This document shows positions 6,163 to 10,343 of a stretch of 10,343 bases of DNA, piece after piece. Under the pieces are notes generated by a model, which saw nothing but the letters and a program-made list of their open reading frames with translations, did not search any database and had not been told where the DNA came from. Position 1 is the stretch's first letter, and every line of letters begins with the position of its first letter. Location of the stretch: assembly GCA_016207365.1 (NCBI GenBank), contig JACQPU010000084.1:1-10343 (forward strand), read 5' to 3'. The position numbers were made by a program, and so were the translations under genes. The stretch is from Ignavibacteriales bacterium (GTDB lineage Bacteria; Bacteroidota; Ignavibacteria; UBA10030).

Positions 6163-7053
6163 ATGACAAAAAACACGCTCATTCTCGTTGGAATCCTGAT
6201 TGCTCTCGCCATTGTTGCCTTCCTCGTTCTCCAACAACCGGGTGAACGAAGCGTCACGGAGCCGGGAAATACACCGTTCCTGACCGTCGATTCTGCAAAC
6301 GTCACGTCGATCACCATCACATCCCAGGGCACTTCCGTCGTTCTTGCCAGGCGCGGAAGCGAGTGGATTCTTGACAGCCCGGGCGAACACCGTGCCGATC
6401 CAGTTGCCGTAGGGGCCTTGCTCACAGAAGCAAAGAAGCTCACCATACGGTCGGTTGTTTCGAAGAATGCCGAAAAGCACTCGATCTTTCAGGTTGACAC
6501 CACAGGAACACTCATCACGCTTCGATCGTCTGCCAGTGATTCCATTTCTTTTGTGCTTGGGAAATCTGCACCGGGTTTCTCCGAAGTCTATGCCCGTCTC
6601 ACTGGTTCCAACGACGTCGTACTCGTGAATGCAGCAATCTCATACGCGGCAAAGCGTCCCGGATCCGAATGGCGTGACCGTGCCATCATTCGAATGCCAA
6701 AAGAAGAGATCCGGGAAATCCGCTTTCAGTACGGCGATACGACGTTTACCGTTGCCTGGAAAGACACCTCGTGGACCGCAGACGACCAGCCCGCGCAGGA
6801 ATGGGAAGTAACGAGTCTGGTTTCAGCCCTCAGTGATTTCAAAGCCGACGAATTTGTAGAAACTCCTCCAACGACCCCTGGAAAACCTGCTGCTTCAATT
6901 TCCTTCGCGGGAACTCTGATACGTTTCTTCCTTCCGAAAGGCGCCGACAAGTACCTTGTTCATTCCTCATCTTCCTCCCAATGGTATCGGATGGAACGCT
7001 GGAGAGCTGCTCAGGTACTCAAGAGAAAGAAAGACCTGGTCACGACGCTCTGA
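6163..7053 (+). CDS. DUF4340 domain protein, membrane-anchored
   Basis: A 296-residue protein with one N-terminal membrane segment (about residues 5-24) and an extracytoplasmic remainder. It shows the DUF4340 pattern: two similar units, residues 47-100 and 183-232, each with a beta-rich VxxIxI or IxxIxF start, then a W-x-(L/A) step and a helical stretch of the type VxxLLxxxxxL. Between them are LGKSAPGFSEVYAR (132-145) and WRDRAIIRM (170-178), also typical of the family. DUF4340 genes commonly follow GldG-like genes, and here the gap is only 5 bases, so it is probably a further subunit of the ABC system, working on the outer face of the inner membrane. No catalytic motif is visible and its molecular role is unknown. 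The ATG at 6163 sits directly before the membrane segment; no Shine-Dalgarno sequence is seen. Confidence 0.85.
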   Translation: MTKNTLILVGILIALAIVAFLVLQQPGERSVTEPGNTPFLTVDSANVTSITITSQGTSVVLARRGSEWILDSPGEHRADPVAVGALLTEAKKLTIRSVVSKNAEKHSIFQVDTTGTLITLRSSASDSISFVLGKSAPGFSEVYARLTGSNDVVLVNAAISYAAKRPGSEWRDRAIIRMPKEEIREIRFQYGDTTFTVAWKDTSWTADDQPAQEWEVTSLVSALSDFKADEFVETPPTTPGKPAASISFAGTLIRFFLPKGADKYLVHSSSSSQWYRMERWRAAQVLKRKKDLVTTL

Positions 7054-7066
7054 TCTCTCCTGATCA
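7051..7066 (+). terminator. Weak terminator-like hairpin at the end of the ABC operon
   Basis: TGATC (7051-7055, including the stop codon) pairs with GATCA (7062-7066) around the loop TCTCCT. It is followed by the T-rich TTAATTGCTTTTG. The stem is only 5 bp and AT-rich, so it is a poor intrinsic terminator and may not function. Confidence 0.2.
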
Positions 7067-7172
7067 TTAATTGCTTTTGAGTTTGTCTATCTTGTTTCCA
7101 ACCTCAATTTTGGTTACTTTCATTTTTCACGTACGAGCCTAAGTTCAAGCTGGATACGAGGATAAGCGAAAT
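7067..7172 (+). promoter_or_regulatory. AT-rich spacer before the foldase operon
   Basis: This spacer is clearly richer in A and T than the surrounding coding DNA and is the only sizeable gap between the ABC operon and the foldase genes, so it is the natural place for a promoter. I see TTGTTT (7092-7097) and, 17 bases on, TACTTT (7115-7120), but the latter is a poor -10 match; no complete Bacteroidota-type TAnnTTTG element is present. GAGGA (7158-7162) lies 10 bases before the ATG at 7173 and is a plausible ribosome binding site. Confidence 0.3.
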
Positions 7173-9149
7173 ATGATTCGTTTTGCACTGCTTTTCGGTA
7201 CACTGTTGATAATGGGATGCGGGGCATCCAGGTCCCTGGGAACGATCGAAGACGAGCCGATTACGTTACAGGAGTTTGAAGATTTATTTGCCCGGAACAA
7301 CGGCGGATGGGAAAACGCGGCCAAATCGAATCTCGAAGAACGGAAAGCTTTCTTCGATCGCTTTATTGCTTACAAACTGAAGTTACGCGAAGCAAAGACC
7401 CGGCAGCTCCTGCAGGACAGTACCGTTCAGCGCGAATTGCAGGAGTATAAATCCTCCGTTGCCTTAACGTATATTTTCGAAAAAGAACTTGTGACGCCGG
7501 CGCTGCAGGCGTTATACGAGCGCAGGAAAGAGGAACTGAGGACAAGTCACATTCTGCTTCGTTTTCCGCCTTTCTCTTCTCCTAGTGACACCCTCGAGAC
7601 CTTTGGACTGGCGATGTCGCTGACTGAGCGCGCGCATATTTCTCCATTCGATAGCTTGGCGAGAGCATACTCACAGGATCCGGGGTCAAGGACAAACGGA
7701 GGTGATCTGGGGTGGCTTACTCAGGACCGGATGGTCCGTTCCTTCGAAGACGCACTCTATGCCCTTCAACCGGGAGAAATCACAAAAAAGCCTGTAAAAA
7801 CCGATCATGGCTATCATATAATCAAGCTGATAGCCCGGGAGCATCACAAAGGTACAATTCAGGTTAGTCACATCCTGAAACGATTCGCGCAAAACAAACA
7901 GGACTCTTCCGCGGTGGAGGAGACCATTCAGTCCGTCTACGACAAGGTTCAAAGGGGAGATCTCTCATTTGAGAATGCCGCAAAACTGTACAGCGATGAT
8001 GCTTCAAGCAGAGAAAAAGGGGGGGCTCTCGGAAGCTTTGCACGATCACGGATGGCACCCGATCTTGTCCCGATTCTCTTCTCGATGCCGGTTGGAAGCA
8101 TCTCTGCTCCTTACCGAGCACCGTATGGATATCATATCTTCAAGGTCACCGGCGCCGACCCATTCCCTGCGTTTCAGGAGCTCGAAGCCGAGCTGCGTCA
8201 AACCTACCAGGAGCATTACTTCCGTTCAGATCATGATCGGTACATTCGTGATCTCAAAATGACGTACAGGCTCGAATTTGATGAAATTGCACTGACACAA
8301 TTAGTCAATTCCTTCGACACTACGAAGACGCCTTCCTCGGAAGGCTGGGCCTCCGGCATCGACCCAACTTTTCTAAGCAGGCCCTTCGGCAGGTTCGCGG
8401 GCCAGGTTCTCACCGCCGGGGACTTCCTGGAATCCGTGCAATCGGGGGAGGAATTCAGTACGATATCTCTTACTCCTGCCAATGTTGAACATATGATCAA
8501 TCGTATTGTGGACTCGAAAATTTTGAAATACCATGCCTCACAAGCCGTTCAACGCTATCCGGCCTTTGCAGACCTCATGAAGGAGTACGAGAATGGCATT
8601 CTGGTCTACAGGCTCGATCAGGACGAAATCTGGCGTAAAATGGAACTCAGTGATTCAGTCCTTCGTGCATTCTACGAGCAAACCAAGGACGAATACCGTT
8701 GGGGAGATCGTATCGCGATTGCCGAGATTCATGTCCGCTCAGACAGTCTTGCTCGGTCCCTGCATGACCGCGTTCTTCGTGGAGAGGATTTCGGTGATCT
8801 TGCAGCGGAACACACCGTACGACCGGGTTTCAAGGAAGCCCGCGGCGAATGGGGACTTACCTCGGTGTACACAAACGAACTCACGATCAAAGGCGACTCA
8901 ATGATCGTGGGCGCCGTAAGCAAACCGTTTCGATTTGAGAATGGATGGTCGATCATCAAAGTACTGGAGAAGGAATCCTCCAGGATCAAGACATTCGACG
9001 AAACTTACCAGGAAATCTCGGGCCGCTATCAGGAACATGAAAGACAGGAACGCGAGCAGCGCTGGATCGAAGAGCTGAAGAAGAAATACCGTGTGACAAT
9101 TTATCTTGATCAACTTTCCCATGCGTTTACCCGGTCTCCTGCCTCTTAG
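7173..9149 (+). CDS. Multi-domain parvulin-type peptidyl-prolyl isomerase lipoprotein
   Basis: A 658-residue predicted lipoprotein with a signal peptide ending in the lipobox IMGC (Cys16), so it should be anchored on the periplasmic side of a membrane. Residues about 25-120 form a SurA-type helical N-terminal region. Parvulin (PPIC) domain 1 spans about 122-221, with SHILLRF (His126), GGDLGW (176-181) and GYHIIKL (His215). Domain 2 spans about 230-326, with SHILKRF (His233), GGALG (283-287) and GYHIFKV (His321). A third, degenerate copy lies at about 513-600: it keeps the general layout but reads AEIHV and GWSIIKV where SHIL and GYH are expected, so the active-site histidines appear lost. Parvulins isomerise X-Pro bonds and act as periplasmic chaperones. 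The gene starts a run of three foldase genes and has a GAGGA sequence 10 bases upstream. An A5G7 tract lies in domain 2. Confidence 0.9.
   Translation: MIRFALLFGTLLIMGCGASRSLGTIEDEPITLQEFEDLFARNNGGWENAAKSNLEERKAFFDRFIAYKLKLREAKTRQLLQDSTVQRELQEYKSSVALTYIFEKELVTPALQALYERRKEELRTSHILLRFPPFSSPSDTLETFGLAMSLTERAHISPFDSLARAYSQDPGSRTNGGDLGWLTQDRMVRSFEDALYALQPGEITKKPVKTDHGYHIIKLIAREHHKGTIQVSHILKRFAQNKQDSSAVEETIQSVYDKVQRGDLSFENAAKLYSDDASSREKGGALGSFARSRMAPDLVPILFSMPVGSISAPYRAPYGYHIFKVTGADPFPAFQELEAELRQTYQEHYFRSDHDRYIRDLKMTYRLEFDEIALTQLVNSFDTTKTPSSEGWASGIDPTFLSRPFGRFAGQVLTAGDFLESVQSGEEFSTISLTPANVEHMINRIVDSKILKYHASQAVQRYPAFADLMKEYENGILVYRLDQDEIWRKMELSDSVLRAFYEQTKDEYRWGDRIAIAEIHVRSDSLARSLHDRVLRGEDFGDLAAEHTVRPGFKEARGEWGLTSVYTNELTIKGDSMIVGAVSKPFRFENGWSIIKVLEKESSRIKTFDETYQEISGRYQEHERQEREQRWIEELKKKYRVTIYLDQLSHAFTRSPAS
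8014..8025 (+). repeat. A5G7 homopolymer tract in the parvulin lipoprotein gene
   Basis: Five A followed by seven G, read in frame as AAA GGG GGG after the Glu codon, encode the Lys-Gly-Gly of the conserved GGxLG loop of parvulin domain 2. Gain or loss of one G would truncate the protein. It may be simply a codon choice; slippage is only a possibility. Confidence 0.6.
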
Positions 9150-10002
9150 CGCGACCCTGCTGATAACAGGTTTCGTTCTTCTCGGCTGCCAGAAGCCCCA
9201 GCAACCCAGAACGCCGGTTGCACGTATTGACAATACCACGTTGACGCTCGAAGAGGTAGTGGCCCGGTTTGATTCTGCGCGCGGTGTTTCCCAAGCTCAG
9301 GTCCATGAATACATTCAGCGATGGCTCACCAATGAGCTCTTGTACCAAGAGGCTGTTCGGCGGGGACTTGACAAGACCGAAGAATTGGAGTCGCGCATGG
9401 CCGAGATCCGCAGACAGCTTGCCATCAATGCCCTGCTCGATCAGGAGGTCTATACACTTGCTTCACAGGAAAAGCCGGAGGAACAAGTCAAGCGGTACTA
9501 TGAAGACAACAAATCGGAATTTATCCACTCCCACGACGTCGCTCTGATGAGCTTTGTGCTGTTTGGCGAACGCGATCCTGCCAATGCATTCCGGACCCGC
9601 ATCGCGCGGGGCACTCCCTGGAGTCAGGCTCTTTCAGAGCTGATATCCGATCCGACTGCGGTATCACATGTTATCACGAGGGCAGATTCTGCGTACCACA
9701 CGGAGCGATCACTCCTCCCTGAGGAGCTTTGGAAGGTCGTACACGCCACCGCACGGCGCGAACCATCGTTTCCGGTCCGGACGTCCGATGGCTATTATGT
9801 CCTTTTTGTCTGGAAGCTTTCACGCCGCGGAGAAATTGCCGACCTTCCCTATGTTACCGAAGAGATCAGGAGCCGGTTAACGATTGCCGGACGAAGACAG
9901 GTCATGGACCAACTCCTTGAGAACCTTCGCTCAAAGCATGTTGTTCAGATTCTTGTGAGTTCCGTTCCGCAAGATTCCATTTCCCTGAGACCCCAGGAAT
10001 AA
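9121..10002 (+). CDS. SurA/PpiC-like lipoprotein with a degenerate parvulin domain
   Basis: A 293-residue predicted lipoprotein: the signal peptide ends in LLGC, making Cys23 the lipidated residue. Residues about 35-135 look like the helical chaperone region of SurA/PpiC proteins (EYIQRWLTNELLYQEAVRRG, 63-82). Residues about 137-232 have the length and end pattern of a parvulin domain (SDGYYVLFVWKL, 222-233), but the usual GYH is GYY and no GGxLG loop is visible, so isomerase activity is doubtful and a chaperone role is more likely. The start is the ATG at 9121, inside the last codons of the upstream gene (29-base overlap); an in-frame TTG at 9106 is possible but gives a less typical signal peptide. 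The overlap indicates translational coupling with the upstream foldase. It likely helps outer-membrane or secreted proteins to fold. Confidence 0.85.
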   Translation: MRLPGLLPLSATLLITGFVLLGCQKPQQPRTPVARIDNTTLTLEEVVARFDSARGVSQAQVHEYIQRWLTNELLYQEAVRRGLDKTEELESRMAEIRRQLAINALLDQEVYTLASQEKPEEQVKRYYEDNKSEFIHSHDVALMSFVLFGERDPANAFRTRIARGTPWSQALSELISDPTAVSHVITRADSAYHTERSLLPEELWKVVHATARREPSFPVRTSDGYYVLFVWKLSRRGEIADLPYVTEEIRSRLTIAGRRQVMDQLLENLRSKHVVQILVSSVPQDSISLRPQE

Positions 10003-10004
10003 CC

Positions 10005-10343
10005 ATGAAAACGTTGTTGTCCGCCATGATATTGGTCTCGTTGGTCATGCTGTCATCGTCCGTCGCCGCGCAAACGGTCATTGACCGGATTGTTGCTGTT
10101 GTCGATAAGGAGATTATCACTGAATCTGAGCTCCGTGAACGCACAATGCTTGTCGCAATGCAAAACCGCATGGATCCGTCCAATCCCGATTTGCGAAAAC
10201 AGATCCTCGACGGCATGATTGCGGAAAAGCTTATTCTGGCACAGGCGATTATTGATAGCGTGGTTGTCAGCGATGGCGAAGTTACGCAAACACTCGAGCA
10301 GCAACTCCAGAATCTTGTCCGTCAGGCAGGATCAGAGCGACGA
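10005..10343 (+). CDS. surA: SurA-like periplasmic chaperone / peptidyl-prolyl isomerase, 3'-truncated by the window edge
   Basis: The first 113 codons are visible. Residues 1-22 form a signal peptide with a likely signal peptidase I site after VAA (before Gln23); there is no lipobox cysteine, so the protein should be soluble in the periplasm. The mature start TVIDRIVAVVDKEIITESEL (24-43) is the hallmark opening of SurA, followed by the N-terminal helical chaperone region (QILDGMIAEKLILAQA). The parvulin domains would lie beyond the window. SurA escorts beta-barrel proteins to the outer membrane assembly machinery. The gene starts 2 bases after the upstream stop and has AGGA (9995-9998) 6 bases before its ATG, so it belongs to the same operon as the two foldase lipoproteins. 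The name is given by similarity of the N-terminus and context. Confidence 0.85.
   Translation, partial: MKTLLSAMILVSLVMLSSSVAAQTVIDRIVAVVDKEIITESELRERTMLVAMQNRMDPSNPDLRKQILDGMIAEKLILAQAIIDSVVVSDGEVTQTLEQQLQNLVRQAGSERR

Overview
The window looks like a bacterial chromosome segment from the FCB (Bacteroidota/Chlorobiota/Ignavibacteriota) side of the tree. The reasons are a GldA/GldF/GldG-type ABC cassette followed by a DUF4340 gene, then three consecutive parvulin-type foldase genes ending in a SurA-like gene, with few clear Shine-Dalgarno sequences. That placement is an inference from gene content; no rRNA or marker gene is present. Nearly all the DNA is coding, and every supported gene is on the + strand. 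I saw no tRNA, rRNA, CRISPR array or insertion sequence.

Region 1 (1-2756) is a two-gene unit. A 5'-truncated family B DNA polymerase is followed after 3 bases by a radical SAM protein of the PA0069 / SplB-like (COG1533, 'DNA repair photolyase') family. The polymerase resembles the archaeal PolB2-type group once described as inactivated. Its motif C reads I-I-D where active replicative enzymes have D-T-D, but the motif A aspartate and the second motif C aspartate are kept. Both proteins carry C-terminal peptides that look like sliding-clamp binding motifs (QKELEF in the polymerase, QLPLF in the radical SAM protein). This suggests a clamp-tethered DNA damage repair or tolerance pair and is the most interesting part of the window.

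Region 2 (about 2757-7053) begins with a short spacer holding a good sigma70-like promoter candidate and a GC-rich hairpin leader. It continues with a four-gene operon: ABC ATPase (GldA-like), ABC-2 permease (GldF-like), a membrane-anchored GldG-like auxiliary protein and a DUF4340 membrane-anchored protein. The gaps are 5-16 bases, so the four are probably co-transcribed and form one envelope ABC system. Its substrate is not known, and the genes do not by themselves prove gliding.

Region 3 (7054-10343) follows an AT-rich spacer of about 120 bases. It holds a large lipoprotein with two good parvulin domains and a third degenerate one, a second lipoprotein with a degenerate parvulin domain (overlapping the first gene by 29 bases), and the start of a SurA-like periplasmic chaperone cut by the window edge. 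Together they look like a periplasmic or outer-membrane protein folding operon.
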